From contig NZ_LFME01000013.1 of the NCBI RefSeq assembly GCF_001043115.1, positions 46,477-110,476 on the forward strand: a stretch of 64,000 nucleotides of DNA, in the 5' to 3' direction. The notes below the pieces were generated by a model that worked only from the letters and a program-made list of their open reading frames with translations, was not told the origin of the DNA and did not search any database. The position numbers and the translations under genes were made by a program. This document shows, one piece after another, positions 15,807 to 24,063 of the stretch; position 1 is the first letter of the stretch; every line of letters starts with the position of its first letter. The DNA is from Xanthomonas sp. NCPPB 1128 (lineage in GTDB: Bacteria; Pseudomonadota; Gammaproteobacteria; Xanthomonadales; Xanthomonadaceae).

Positions 15807-16982
15807 ATGTTTCAGGCGTTGTACAACAGCCTTTCCGGTCTCTTCAGTTTCTCCAAGAGCCTGGATACCGTCAGCAACAATGTTGCCAACATGAACACTC
15901 CGGGCTTTCGCGGCAGCGATGCGTTTCTGGAGAACCTGAGCGGCGAGCACGGTACACGTATCGCCGGTCAGGGGTTGCGTACCACGGCGGGCGATCTCAG
16001 GCAGACCGGCAACGCGACCGATGTCGCCGTGGAGGGCGCGGGTTACTTCGTCCTGCGCGACAGTGCCGGTGCGCTCCACTACACGCGCGCCGGGCAGTTC
16101 GCCTTCGACGACCGGGGCATTCTGATCGATGGAATCAGCAAGTTCGAGGTCATGGCGATCGACACGGATGGTCGCCTCTCGCCGGTGACGCTGGAAGGGC
16201 ACAGGACGCTGGCTGCCAAGCCGACGACCGGTGTGACGCTCAGCGGCAATCTGTCGCCTACCTCCAGCGGCAGCGAGGTCAAGAACATCTCGGTCTACGA
16301 TGCCGCTGGCGCCACGCATACGCTGAAAGCCGCGTTCGCCGTGGCCAACACCGGCACAGGAACGAGCACGGGGAGTTCGCGCCGGTTCACCGTCACCATC
16401 ACCGACGAATCCGGCGCACAGGTCGGCAGCGGCGAACTGCGTTTCAGCACGGCCGGCTCGCTCGAGGCCGGATACGGCACGGTCGACGCCACGCTGGCGC
16501 TGCCCGGCGGGAACCAGAAGATCACCTTCAACTTCGGAACGCCTGGTACCTTCCAGGGCACCACCAGTCTGTCGGGATTGACCGACAACGTCAGCGCCAC
16601 GGTCGACGATGGCAGGCCGGTACTGGGCATCACGGCACTGGCCTTCGACGAGAAGGGGGTGCTGCAGATCACCTACAGTTCGACGGAAAAGCAGCAGGGC
16701 CAGCAGCTGGCGCTTGCGGCGTTCAAGAGCGAGAGCACCCTGAAGCTCTCCAGTGGCCGACTGCTGTCCGACGCGGAAAGCCAGCGCAGCGAACTGGGGC
16801 GTGCGGGCACCAGTGTCTTCGGCAAGATCCAGGGCGGCAGCCTGGAGATGTCGAACATCGACCTGACCCGCGAGTTCGCCGACATGTTGATCATCCAGCG
16901 CGGTTACCAGGCGAGCTCGCGGGTGATGACGGTCAGCAACGAGATGATCGAGCAGCTCTACAACAGTACGCGCGGCGGCTGA
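15807..16982 (+). CDS. flgE: Flagellar hook protein FlgE
   Basis: FlgE polymerises into the hook. The 391-residue product begins with the canonical MFQALYNSLSGLFSFSKSLD and VSNNVANMNTPGFRG motifs, has a variable beta-rich middle, and ends in the C-terminal axial helix (EFADMLIIQRGYQASSRVMT). Its length is normal for FlgE. It follows flgD by 9 nt, and its stop overlaps the ATG of the fliM-like gene. The presence of a hook protein argues that this is a true axial-structure flagellum rather than a simple secretion remnant. Confidence 0.95.
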   Translation: MFQALYNSLSGLFSFSKSLDTVSNNVANMNTPGFRGSDAFLENLSGEHGTRIAGQGLRTTAGDLRQTGNATDVAVEGAGYFVLRDSAGALHYTRAGQFAFDDRGILIDGISKFEVMAIDTDGRLSPVTLEGHRTLAAKPTTGVTLSGNLSPTSSGSEVKNISVYDAAGATHTLKAAFAVANTGTGTSTGSSRRFTVTITDESGAQVGSGELRFSTAGSLEAGYGTVDATLALPGGNQKITFNFGTPGTFQGTTSLSGLTDNVSATVDDGRPVLGITALAFDEKGVLQITYSSTEKQQGQQLALAAFKSESTLKLSSGRLLSDAESQRSELGRAGTSVFGKIQGGSLEMSNIDLTREFADMLIIQRGYQASSRVMTVSNEMIEQLYNSTRGG

Positions 16983-17728
16983 TGGAAACATACCGCATTG
17001 GTTGGCAGGCGGCGGCTACGCTCGCCGAAGTGCATGGGACGCTGGCGAAGCGGCTGGCCCGCTGGCAGGCCGCCTGGCTTCCGCAGGCAAGCGCGCCCTG
17101 TGCGATCGCGCCATGTGCCGGAGATACGCCCGCGCTGCGCGATACCTCGCTGCACTGGTTGTCGCTCGGTGCTACCGGTTCGGGACGGTTCGTGCTGGGC
17201 GTGCAACGGCCTGCATTGAGCGCCCTCGGCGCCGCCGTGCTGCAGTTGCCGAATCAGGCCGCGCCGGCGTTGGCGGCGGAGGTCGCGCTGTCGGCGCTTT
17301 CAGCGTTGGTGTGCGAACTCGGCGCGCTGCGGGAGGAGGTCGTGCAGGGCGCCGAGGGCGTTCCGCCATGGCAGGACATCGACAAGGTGGGCGGATTGGC
17401 CGGGACGGTGGCCGGACTGGCGGTGCCGCTGTGGTTCTGGGCCGACCGCCGATGGTGCGAGGCGAATGCCAAGGCGTGTGCCGTCTCCGCACAGCACCCC
17501 GGCTTGAGCTCGCGCGCCGCGCTATTGGGCACACAGCGCGTGGTAGTGCGCGCCGAATTGGATATAGGCGAGATCGCGCTGAGCGAGGTCAACGGCCTGC
17601 GCGTCGGCGAGGTGCTGGTGGGGGACGCCTCGCTCGACGCCGTGGTGAGGCTGGTGACCGATGGCCGGATTCTGGCGCAGGGCGTGCTGCGCGACGAGCA
17701 CGGAATCCGTTCCGTGTCCATTGTCTAG
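16982..17728 (+). CDS. Short FliM-like SpoA-domain C-ring protein
   Basis: A 248-residue protein between flgE and fliN, in the fliM position. The C-terminal 75 residues (TQRVVVRAELDIGEIALSEV, then GLRVGEVLVG) look like a SpoA/surface-presentation domain shared by FliM, FliN and SctQ. It is about 80 residues shorter than usual FliM, and no N-terminal CheY-binding peptide of the LSQxEIDxLL type is present. The overall build resembles injectisome SctQ. It probably forms the C-ring wall with FliN. Confidence 0.7.
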   Translation: METYRIGWQAAATLAEVHGTLAKRLARWQAAWLPQASAPCAIAPCAGDTPALRDTSLHWLSLGATGSGRFVLGVQRPALSALGAAVLQLPNQAAPALAAEVALSALSALVCELGALREEVVQGAEGVPPWQDIDKVGGLAGTVAGLAVPLWFWADRRWCEANAKACAVSAQHPGLSSRAALLGTQRVVVRAELDIGEIALSEVNGLRVGEVLVGDASLDAVVRLVTDGRILAQGVLRDEHGIRSVSIV

Positions 17729-17745
17729 ACGTGGGAAAGTTCGAA

Positions 17746-18000
17746 ATGGTTGCTGAGAGTAATCCGGTCGCGCGCGACTACGAGATGTTCGGCCATGTGA
17801 AAGTCACCTTGGTGGCAGAGGTCGGAAAGGCAGAACTGACGATCGACGAGGTGCTGTCGCTGAAGGCCGACAACATCGTGACGCTGAATGAGCCGAGCGA
17901 GGCGATCGTGACGCTGCTTCTCAACGGAAAGGCGCTGGCGCGCGGGGAGTTGCTGGCCGTCGGCGACACCTTGGGCGTACGCATCGTCGAGATCCTATGA
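17746..18000 (+). CDS. fliN: C-ring protein FliN, minimal form
   Basis: FliN forms the base of the C-ring and the docking site for FliH-FliI. The 84-residue product is essentially only the SpoA domain: VKVTLVAEVGKAELTIDEVL, LKADNIVTLNEPSEAIVTLL and ARGELLAVGDTLGVRIVEIL are classical FliN. The N-terminal extension of about 50 residues in E. coli FliN is missing. The ATG at 17746 is preferred because GGGAAAG lies 7 nt upstream; the GTG at 17731 is in frame but lacks an RBS. Confidence 0.92.
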   Translation: MVAESNPVARDYEMFGHVKVTLVAEVGKAELTIDEVLSLKADNIVTLNEPSEAIVTLLLNGKALARGELLAVGDTLGVRIVEIL

Positions 18001-18341
18001 GCCTTGCCGTCACGTTCGCAGCGATTCCCTATCGCCGCACGGGCGTCGTCGAGATGTCCGATGTCGGCCAGGTGATCCTGTGCACGTTGCTGTTGCTTGC
18101 CATCGCCGTGGCGGCTCTGGTCGTGCTCAAACGCAAGGGATGGTTGGCACGCTGGTTGGGCGGGTCCGCGATATTGGATCAGGCGCCTGCCATCAAGCGC
18201 ATCGCGCAGACGCGCTTGAGCCGCAGCACGGTGGTCCATCTCATCGAGGTGACGGGGCGGCGTATGGTGGTGGTCGAGTCGAAGTCGCATATTCGCATGC
18301 TGCCGCAGGACGACATGGAATCCCATGATCCGAATCTCTAA
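17997..18341 (+). CDS. fliO: Export gate assembly protein FliO
   Basis: FliO is a small membrane protein that assists FliP assembly. The 114-residue product has one strong membrane segment (about residues 25-45, ILCTLLLLAIAVAALVVL) and a short cytoplasmic part containing STVVHLIEVTGRRMVVVESK, similar to the FliO pattern. It lies between fliN and fliP as usual. It overlaps fliN by 4 nt and fliP by 17 nt. Confidence 0.85.
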   Translation: MSLAVTFAAIPYRRTGVVEMSDVGQVILCTLLLLAIAVAALVVLKRKGWLARWLGGSAILDQAPAIKRIAQTRLSRSTVVHLIEVTGRRMVVVESKSHIRMLPQDDMESHDPNL

Positions 18342-19083
18342 TCCATCGATCGCCAGGATGGGCGCGGTGTCGCTGGGAATCGGCCTGCTGCTGTTCGGGT
18401 TTCCGGCGCATGCCGACACGCTCGGCGATGCCCTCAAGAGCGCAGGTTCTCCCGAATTCACCTCGACGCTGCGCATCGCGGTGCTGATGACGGTGCTGTC
18501 GTTCATCCCGGTGATCGTGATCGGCATGACCTCATTCACCCGGATCATCGTGGTCCTCGCGCTGTTGCGGCATGCGTTGGGGATTCCGCAAACGCCACCG
18601 AACAGTGTCTTGATCGCGCTGGCGATGCTGTTGACGTTGTTTTCCATGGGGCCGGTCCTGGACCGGATGAACACCCAGGCGATCACCCCCTACCTTCAGG
18701 ACAGGATCGGTGCAGAAGAAGCCGTGTCGCGGGCGACACCCGTTCTGCGGGATTTCATGATCAGGCAGACGCGCGAATCGGATCTGCTTGCGGTCACGGA
18801 GATGGCGCGTGTCGCGCCACCGAAGAAGGTGGAGGACATCCGTTTCACCCATCTGGCCGCGGCTTTCATGCTCAGCGAACTCAAGACGGCGTTCCAGATG
18901 GGCTTCGTGATCTTTCTGCCATTCTTGATGATCGATCTGGTGGTGTCGGCGGTGTTGATGGCCCTGGGCATGATCATGCTTCCACCTTCGACGGTCAGCC
19001 TGCCGCTCAAGATTCTGTTGTTCATTCTGATCGACGGGTGGGTACTGGTGTCGAAGACTCTGCTGGGCAGCCTGTGGACATAG
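18325..19083 (+). CDS. fliP: Flagellar export gate protein FliP
   Basis: FliP is the core channel subunit of the export gate. The 252-residue product has a cleavable leader (MGAVSLGIGLLLFGFPAHA region), followed by conserved LTSFTRI-like (MTSFTRIIVVLALLRHALG), FTHLAAAFMLSELKTAFQMG and the signature PFLMIDLVVSAVLMALGMIM from residue 199. Four membrane segments are expected after the leader. It overlaps fliO by 17 nt. fliQ and fliR lie at the other end of the same operon, an unusual separation from fliP. Confidence 0.96.
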   Translation: MIRISNPSIARMGAVSLGIGLLLFGFPAHADTLGDALKSAGSPEFTSTLRIAVLMTVLSFIPVIVIGMTSFTRIIVVLALLRHALGIPQTPPNSVLIALAMLLTLFSMGPVLDRMNTQAITPYLQDRIGAEEAVSRATPVLRDFMIRQTRESDLLAVTEMARVAPPKKVEDIRFTHLAAAFMLSELKTAFQMGFVIFLPFLMIDLVVSAVLMALGMIMLPPSTVSLPLKILLFILIDGWVLVSKTLLGSLWT

Positions 19084-19089
19084 CTCCGT

Positions 19090-19764
19090 ATGGATTCCCT
19101 GGAGATTGAAGCCGAGCTGTGGAGGCGGTTCAAGGTCGACAACGATCTCGTCGCGCGCGATTACCTGCTCACCGAATATTCGCCATGGGTCGCCTCTGTG
19201 GTCGTGATGGTCATGCGCCGGGCCGGGAGCCGCGATCTGGACTGGTCCGACCACATGCAGAACGGGCATGTGGGCTTGCTTGAGGCGATGAATCGCTACC
19301 AGCCGCAGAAGGGCGTTCCCTTTCTGCTGTACGCCAAGGCCAGAGTGCGGGGCGCCGTCTTTAACGGCATCCGCGCGAGCACCAAGTCACAGCGTTATCC
19401 GAAGGAGCTGGTGCAGGTCGAGGTCGCGGACCGCGATGAAGAAGACGCCTTGTCCGACTTCGTCTCCGCGATCGTGGGAATCGCACTCGATCAGATGGTC
19501 GAGCAAGCGGCCGACGCCTGCTGCGAAGGCGAGTCGTTGCAGCAAGCGCAGAATGGAAAACTGATCAAGAACGTATTGCTCGGCATGCCGGACAATATTC
19601 GATTGATCTTCATCTCGCATTACTACCTGCATCTGCCTTTCGTCAGGATCGCCGAAGATCTGTGCTTGAGCAAAGGCCGGATATCGCAACTGCATTCGAA
19701 GGGGCTGGGAATGTTCAAGTCTTACCTTGCCGATCACGGATACGCGAAGAGCGATTTCATCTAG
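19090..19764 (+). CDS. fliA: Flagellar sigma factor FliA (sigma-28)
   Basis: FliA directs RNA polymerase to late flagellar promoters. The 224-residue product has sigma region 2 (GLLEAMNRYQPQKGVPFLLY, then AKARVRGAVFNGIRA, similar to the FliA pattern YAxxRIRGAMLDxLR) and region 4 near the C-terminus (IAEDLCLSKGRISQLHSKGL). It begins 6 nt after fliP and closes the operon, so the cluster carries its own sigma factor, presumably for flagellin and cap genes outside the window. No flgM anti-sigma gene is adjacent. Confidence 0.9.
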   Translation: MDSLEIEAELWRRFKVDNDLVARDYLLTEYSPWVASVVVMVMRRAGSRDLDWSDHMQNGHVGLLEAMNRYQPQKGVPFLLYAKARVRGAVFNGIRASTKSQRYPKELVQVEVADRDEEDALSDFVSAIVGIALDQMVEQAADACCEGESLQQAQNGKLIKNVLLGMPDNIRLIFISHYYLHLPFVRIAEDLCLSKGRISQLHSKGLGMFKSYLADHGYAKSDFI

Positions 19765-20090
19765 CGTGCCACGCACAGGCCCATATCACGCGATGGGCAC
19801 GGACGTTCGTGGCGCGCCATCCCGTTCCGTCCGCATTGTGACCTGGCACAGTGAGCGCGGTAACTTCCTCAGCATCGTAGAAGCCGTTGATGCTTCGCTC
19901 GATCCAAGGTGTGTCTGCAACTGGACCGTGATGCGCTTGGTGAGGTACTTGTTGCGGTACTGCCACTGTGTTCTGTGGCAAGGCAGCACTTCGCGCGGAG
20001 GCAACTAAGCTGATGGCTTGTCCGGCGCCTTCACTGCCCACGCACGCATGCCGGGATCACGATGACGCGTCTCCGCTCACCCTGACGCCC
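19765..20090. other. Intergenic after the flagellar operon
   Basis: About 325 bases with no gene recognised. Base composition is less GC-rich than in the flanking genes. Minus-strand frames over 19790-20000 (for example FYDAEEVTALTVPGHNADG) read like protein in pieces that switch frame, so a decayed gene or mobile-element remnant is possible; I could not identify a family. No clear intrinsic terminator was seen right after fliA. Confidence 0.35.
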
Positions 20091-20291
20091 ATGCCCTCGT
20101 CCAAGACGCCTCCGTGGAAGAAGCCGAATCCGCGTGGTCAGCGCAGCCAGCCGTTGTCGCCGTCGCAGAAGGAAGCGGCGAAACAGCGCGCCGAGGAGAA
20201 CGGCCGCCCGTATCCGAATCTGGTCGACAACATGTGGGCCGCACGCCTGCCGCGCGATGCGGCGGCGACCGACGCGAAGAAGTCGAAATAG
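20091..20291 (+). CDS. Small conserved Lys/Pro-rich hypothetical protein
   Basis: A 66-residue hydrophilic protein with the pattern KTPPWKKPNPRGQRSQPLSP then SQKEAAKQRAEENGRPYPNL and a final DNMWAARLPRD. I recognise this as a small protein commonly annotated in Xanthomonas and relatives, function unknown. It has no signal peptide or membrane segment. The ATG at 20091 matches the usual N-terminus; the frame is open further upstream to 19968. The strong basic content could suggest nucleic-acid or ribosome association, but that is speculation. Confidence 0.7.
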   Translation: MPSSKTPPWKKPNPRGQRSQPLSPSQKEAAKQRAEENGRPYPNLVDNMWAARLPRDAAATDAKKSK

Positions 20292-20316
20292 CGCGGATCG
20301 ACGGGCGCTTGCGGCA

Positions 20317-21666
20317 CTATCTCTTAGGCGACGGCTGTGCGCTCTGGTCCAACGCTGGAGACGCGGGCGGCTGCAAGGTACGCAGCGCCGCCTTGTCGAT
20401 GCTAGCGGCCACGCCGACGCTGCGTCCTGCAAGATTGGCCACGCGATAGCGGGCGGCGACACCCAGCACTTGCGTGGCTTGCGCGAGCGAGAGGCCGTAA
20501 TCCTGCTGCAACCAGCGCAGCAGGCCGGAGGTGGCCAGGCGTAGTGCGTCGTCGCTGGAACCGGCCTGGCCCAGCACCGCGATCTGCTCGGGCGATTCGA
20601 CGCGCGGCATTGCGATCGGATGGCGCTTCACCAGGTCGACGCGGAACTCGACGTCCAGCGAGGTTTCCAGCGCCCACTCGGTGGTTTCGCCATCGCCCTG
20701 CACGGCATGGCCATCGCCCAGGTACAGCAGCGCGCCGGGTTGCTGCACCGGCAGGTACACGGTGCTGCCCGCCACCACCGCGTTGAAGTCCATGTTGCCG
20801 CCGCCGACGCCGGTATCGCCGGTGGACAGCGCGGCGTTTCCGAACCCCGGCGCCACCGCCAGTCCGCCGAGCATCGGCCGGACCGGCACGGCGAAGGTGA
20901 TCATCGGACCTTCGGCATCGAGTGGTCGCGCTGTCCCGGCATCACGGTCCAGGCGCCAGCGCACCTGCTTGCCGAGCCCGGCCACCTGCGTGGCCATATA
21001 CGGCGTCTGCAGGCGGCCGACCAGGCCGTCGAGGCTGTCGGCGGTGTCGCGATTGAGCCGCAGTGCCACCAGGTGCACTGCGAGCATGTCGCCGGGCTCG
21101 GCGCCGACGATGAAGAACGGGCCGACCTGCGGGTTGCCGAACAGGGCGCGGGTGGTGCCGTCGGAATCCACCCCACCGGAGTCCAGGGTCTGGGTGCGCA
21201 CGCTGTCGCCCGGCCACAGCAGCAGCGCCGGCGCGCGGTCGGCGCTGAAGGTATTGGCGTAGTCGTGGGGCACGAATACGTGCGTCTGCGCGGCAGTGCT
21301 CGTGCGTACCGGCACGCGCCAAGCGTCGAAGATGTGGGCGGCGCGAACGTCAGCGTCATTGGGATCGGGACGCGTGCTGCGGCCTTGCATGCGCGTGCCA
21401 TCCACTCGTCCGTCGAAGCGGTACAGGCGGCCGTCGACGCCGGTGGCGGTGAACGTGATCGCGTTGCCGTTGCGGGTGCCCTGGACCGGGTCGGCATCTA
21501 GTCGCCCTTGCAACTGGCTGCCATGCGCCTCCAGCTCCAGCGTCTGGTACAGCCGATTGCCCCACAGGTCGGTCGCCACGATCCACTGCTCACTGGCCCA
21601 GGCGGGTGCCGTCACCAGCAGGGCCAATGCCAGCATGGTTCCCCATCGCCCACTATGCCCGTCCAT
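20317..21666 (-). CDS. Acetamidase/formamidase family exported protein
   Basis: A 449-residue protein with an N-terminal signal peptide (MLALALLVTAPAWAS). The region from about residue 125 matches the acetamidase/formamidase fold: LLLWPGDSVRTQTLDSGGVD, FIVGAEPGDMLAVHLVALRL, GGNMDFNAVVAGSTVYLPVQ and LLYLGDGHAVQGDGETTEWA are characteristic. The family hydrolyses short amides to ammonia and acid; most members are cytoplasmic, so the leader points to a periplasmic form. The start at 21666 is supported by a GGAGAGG RBS. The first 120 residues form an extra beta-rich N-terminal domain. Substrate unknown. Confidence 0.82.
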   Translation of the reverse strand: MDGHSGRWGTMLALALLVTAPAWASEQWIVATDLWGNRLYQTLELEAHGSQLQGRLDADPVQGTRNGNAITFTATGVDGRLYRFDGRVDGTRMQGRSTRPDPNDADVRAAHIFDAWRVPVRTSTAAQTHVFVPHDYANTFSADRAPALLLWPGDSVRTQTLDSGGVDSDGTTRALFGNPQVGPFFIVGAEPGDMLAVHLVALRLNRDTADSLDGLVGRLQTPYMATQVAGLGKQVRWRLDRDAGTARPLDAEGPMITFAVPVRPMLGGLAVAPGFGNAALSTGDTGVGGGNMDFNAVVAGSTVYLPVQQPGALLYLGDGHAVQGDGETTEWALETSLDVEFRVDLVKRHPIAMPRVESPEQIAVLGQAGSSDDALRLATSGLLRWLQQDYGLSLAQATQVLGVAARYRVANLAGRSVGVAASIDKAALRTLQPPASPALDQSAQPSPKR

Positions 21667-21878
21667 CGCGCCTCTCCGTCTCGTCTGACTACAAATGTAG
21701 TCATGCTGTGACGTGGCCGGACCTGTCGGAAGTCATGCGCCGCATCTACGTCGGCGATTCCCAGACGTCGCGACTGGATGAATGCAGGCGCACTGGCATG
21801 CAGGGCCTGCCCTTGGCGCCGCCCGGGCGATGCCCATACCGTGCCGTGCCGGCACTGGGCCGGTCATCGCATCCAGGT

Positions 21879-22520
21879 ATGGGTATGACTCCGCAAGAGC
21901 AGCAGCTTCTCGAAGACTTCCTGGCGCGCCTGCGCAGCGCTGGCGGGGTGGCCAAAGATCCGCAGGCCGACGCGCTGATCCACGCGCGCCTGGCCGATCA
22001 ACCCGATGCGGCGTATCTGCTGGTGCAGCGCACCTTGCTGCTGGAGCATGCGCTGGAGGCGGCCAAGGCGCAGATCGCGCAGCTGCAGCAGGCCGCCACG
22101 CCACCGCCGCCGCCGGCCAGTTTCCTGGGACAGGGCTTCAATGCGGCGCCGCCGCCGTTGCCGCCAGCGCCGGCCGCCACAGGCGTCGCGGGTGCCGGCG
22201 CACCCGGCTGGCGTGAGCGCTGGTTCGGTGGCGGCGCTGCGGCCGCGGAGCCGACGCCGGCACCGGCCGCCGCGCGTGGCCCCAGCTTCCTCAGCACCGC
22301 GGCCACCACCGCGGCCGGCGTGGCTGGCGGCATGTTCCTGTTCGAGGGCGTGGAAAGCCTGCTGGGCGGCCACCATGGTGGCGGCCTGTTCGGCGGCGGT
22401 GCGCCGCAGGAAACGGTGGTCGAGAACATCACCAACAACTACTACGACGATACGCCGCAGCAGGACACGGGCCAGGATTTCCAGGACGACGGCGATTTCG
22501 GCAACGACAACTGGACGTGA
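21879..22520 (+). CDS. DUF2076 domain protein
   Basis: A 213-residue protein of the DUF2076 type: N-terminal helical segment MTPQEQQLLEDFLARLRSAG, then ADQPDAAYLLVQRTLLLEHA, a Pro/Ala linker (PPPPPASFLGQGFNAAPPPL), a Gly/Ala-rich hydrophobic stretch (ATTAAGVAGGMFLFEGVESL) and an acidic tail rich in Asp and Asn. Function of the family is unknown. Two in-frame ATGs (21879, 21885) are possible. It is followed by strong hairpins that may terminate transcription. Confidence 0.85.
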   Translation: MGMTPQEQQLLEDFLARLRSAGGVAKDPQADALIHARLADQPDAAYLLVQRTLLLEHALEAAKAQIAQLQQAATPPPPPASFLGQGFNAAPPPLPPAPAATGVAGAGAPGWRERWFGGGAAAAEPTPAPAAARGPSFLSTAATTAAGVAGGMFLFEGVESLLGGHHGGGLFGGGAPQETVVENITNNYYDDTPQQDTGQDFQDDGDFGNDNWT

Positions 22521-22561
22521 TGCCCGGCACGCTTGCGTTACCGCGCTGATCGATTGATCGA

Positions 22562-22618
22562 GCGAGCGCCAGCAGGCGCTCGCGATCGGTCGCTTCGAGA
22601 CATCGAAGCGACCGATCG
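22562..22618. repeat. Two tandem perfect hairpins
   Basis: Downstream of the DUF2076 gene two perfect inverted repeats follow each other. The first has 9-bp arms GCGAGCGCC / GGCGCTCGC at 22562-22570 and 22575-22583 around AGCA. The second has 16-bp arms CGATCGGTCGCTTCGA / TCGAAGCGACCGATCG at 22583-22598 and 22603-22618 around GACA. No T-run follows, so they may be a non-canonical terminator, an mRNA-stabilising structure or a protein-binding site. Confidence 0.75.
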
Positions 22619-22625
22619 GCGCAAG

Positions 22626-22743
22626 TATCTATTCATCAATCTATTCACGGTTTGCGCTCTGGATTGACGCATAGATGCAAAAAACCTAGAACAGGCAAGA
22701 CCTTGCCCTGCGCCAGTCGATTATCTATTCATGCATCTATTCG
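22626..22743. repeat. AT-rich direct repeat pair
   Basis: The sequence TATCTATTCATCAATCTATT (22626-22645) recurs as TATCTATTCATGCATCTATT at 22722-22741, about 96 bp apart. Each copy itself contains two ATCTATTC units, so the octamer occurs four times. It is distinctly AT-rich for this genome and lies in a gene-free stretch, consistent with a binding site or a short mobile-element scar. Confidence 0.6.
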
Positions 22744-22829
22744 ATCGCAGGCATGCGCGAGGCCCGACGTGTGTGTTCGCGCGGCTCTGTGTCGTCTTCC
22801 AGGGTGGATGCGGCTTGGCGCATTGACTG

Positions 22830-23057
22830 GTGGCTGTTCGCACCGCAGTCGCCGCGCAATGGCTGGCTGAGCCAGGCGGATGCGGAGCCTGCGCCCTGCC
22901 GACGCCAGACCAGTGCAACGACTGGCGCGCAGCGGCGGGCATGGCTGCGCAGTTCTGGGAGCGCGTCATCGCCGACGCGCACATGTCCGCGGGATTCCAC
23001 AACATCGCGCGGGATGCGCTGGCGCAGCTGACGCGCGCCCTGCCGCGCATCGGCTGA
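22830..23057 (+). CDS. Possible small hypothetical protein
   Basis: An open frame of 75 codons starting at a GTG, ending just before the alpha/beta hydrolase gene. The C-terminal half (AAQFWERVIADAHMSAGFHN then IARDALAQLTRAL) looks helical and protein-like, but no RBS is evident, no family is recognised, and three other frames are also open here. It is the best coding candidate in the 638-base gap between 22520 and 23159, otherwise occupied by the hairpins and repeats. Confidence 0.3.
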   Translation: MAVRTAVAAQWLAEPGGCGACALPTPDQCNDWRAAAGMAAQFWERVIADAHMSAGFHNIARDALAQLTRALPRIG

Positions 23058-23158
23058 GCGCTTTCGCACAGCGTTAAATCACCCGGCACATCGCCATCAC
23101 GCGGGCCGGACGCGCCGCAGTGGAAGCTGCCGCGACTTCCCACCACGAGGCCTTGCCC

Positions 23159-23983
23159 ATGACTGCAACCAACGCGCGTGTCCGCCTGCATGTCGAAGAT
23201 ACCGGCGGTGCCGGTCGTCCGGTGATCCTGATCCACGGTTGGCCGCTGTCGGCCGAGGCATGGAAGGACCAGGTCGGGCCGCTGCGGCAGGCCGGTTACC
23301 GGGTCATCGCCTACGACCGCCGCGGCTTCGGCCGTTCCGAGAAGCCGGCCGACGGCTACGAGTACGACACCCTGGTCGACGACCTGGCCGGCATCATCGA
23401 AGAGAAGCAGCTGCGCGATGCGGTGCTGGTCGGCTTCTCGATGGGCGGCGGCGAGGTAGCGCGCTACGTGGCGCGGCATGGCACCGAACGGCTGGCCGGC
23501 GTGGTGTTCGCCTCAGCGGTGCCGCCCTACATGCTCAAGACCGACGACAACCCGGAAGGGCCGCTGAGCAAGGAGCAGGCGCAGGAGATGGAGCAGGGGC
23601 TGAAGGCCTCGCGCGAGACCTTCTTCGACGACTTCACCCGCGGCTTCTTCAGCGCCCACGGCACGCTGAAGGTCAGCGAGGCACAGCGTCAGGAAGCGAT
23701 CGCGCTGTGCCTGCAGAGCGACCAGGCCGCGGCGCTCGGCTGCATGCAGGCGTTCGGCACCACCGATTTCCGCGAGGACATCAAGAAGGTCGACGTGCCG
23801 ACCCTGGTGCTGCACGGCGATGCCGATGCCACCGTGCCGTACGAAGGCTCCGGCCAGCGCACTCATCGCGCCATCGCCGGCAGCGACGTGGTGTTGCTGA
23901 AGGATGCGCCGCACGGCTGCAATACCAGCCATGCCAAGGAGTTCAATCAGGCCTTGCTGGCATTCCTGGCCAAGCTGGGCTGA
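23159..23983 (+). CDS. Alpha/beta hydrolase, non-heme chloroperoxidase-like
   Basis: A 274-residue cytoplasmic alpha/beta hydrolase. The oxyanion region is VILIHGWPLSAEAW, the nucleophile Ser94 sits in GFSMGGG, the acid Asp221 in LHGDAD and His252 in APHGCN, giving a complete triad. The sequence around YDRRGFGRSEKP is typical of cofactor-free haloperoxidases/esterases (perhydrolases), whose natural substrates are usually unknown. The ATG at 23159 has GAGG about 10 nt upstream; the frame is open 39 nt further. It is a monocistronic gene. Confidence 0.88.
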   Translation: MTATNARVRLHVEDTGGAGRPVILIHGWPLSAEAWKDQVGPLRQAGYRVIAYDRRGFGRSEKPADGYEYDTLVDDLAGIIEEKQLRDAVLVGFSMGGGEVARYVARHGTERLAGVVFASAVPPYMLKTDDNPEGPLSKEQAQEMEQGLKASRETFFDDFTRGFFSAHGTLKVSEAQRQEAIALCLQSDQAAALGCMQAFGTTDFREDIKKVDVPTLVLHGDADATVPYEGSGQRTHRAIAGSDVVLLKDAPHGCNTSHAKEFNQALLAFLAKLG

Positions 23984-24063
23984 TCGCGAGACCTCGCTTC
24001 GGCTGCGTGTCGCGTGCCTTCGCGCAAGGCGCGGCGCCGTACCGACGCGAGAACACAGCCTGT

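Noticed and set aside
1316..19083. Non-flagellar type III (Hrp) secretion cluster
   Set aside because: FlgE hook, FlgG rod, FlgH/FlgI rings and FliA are present, which injectisomes lack.
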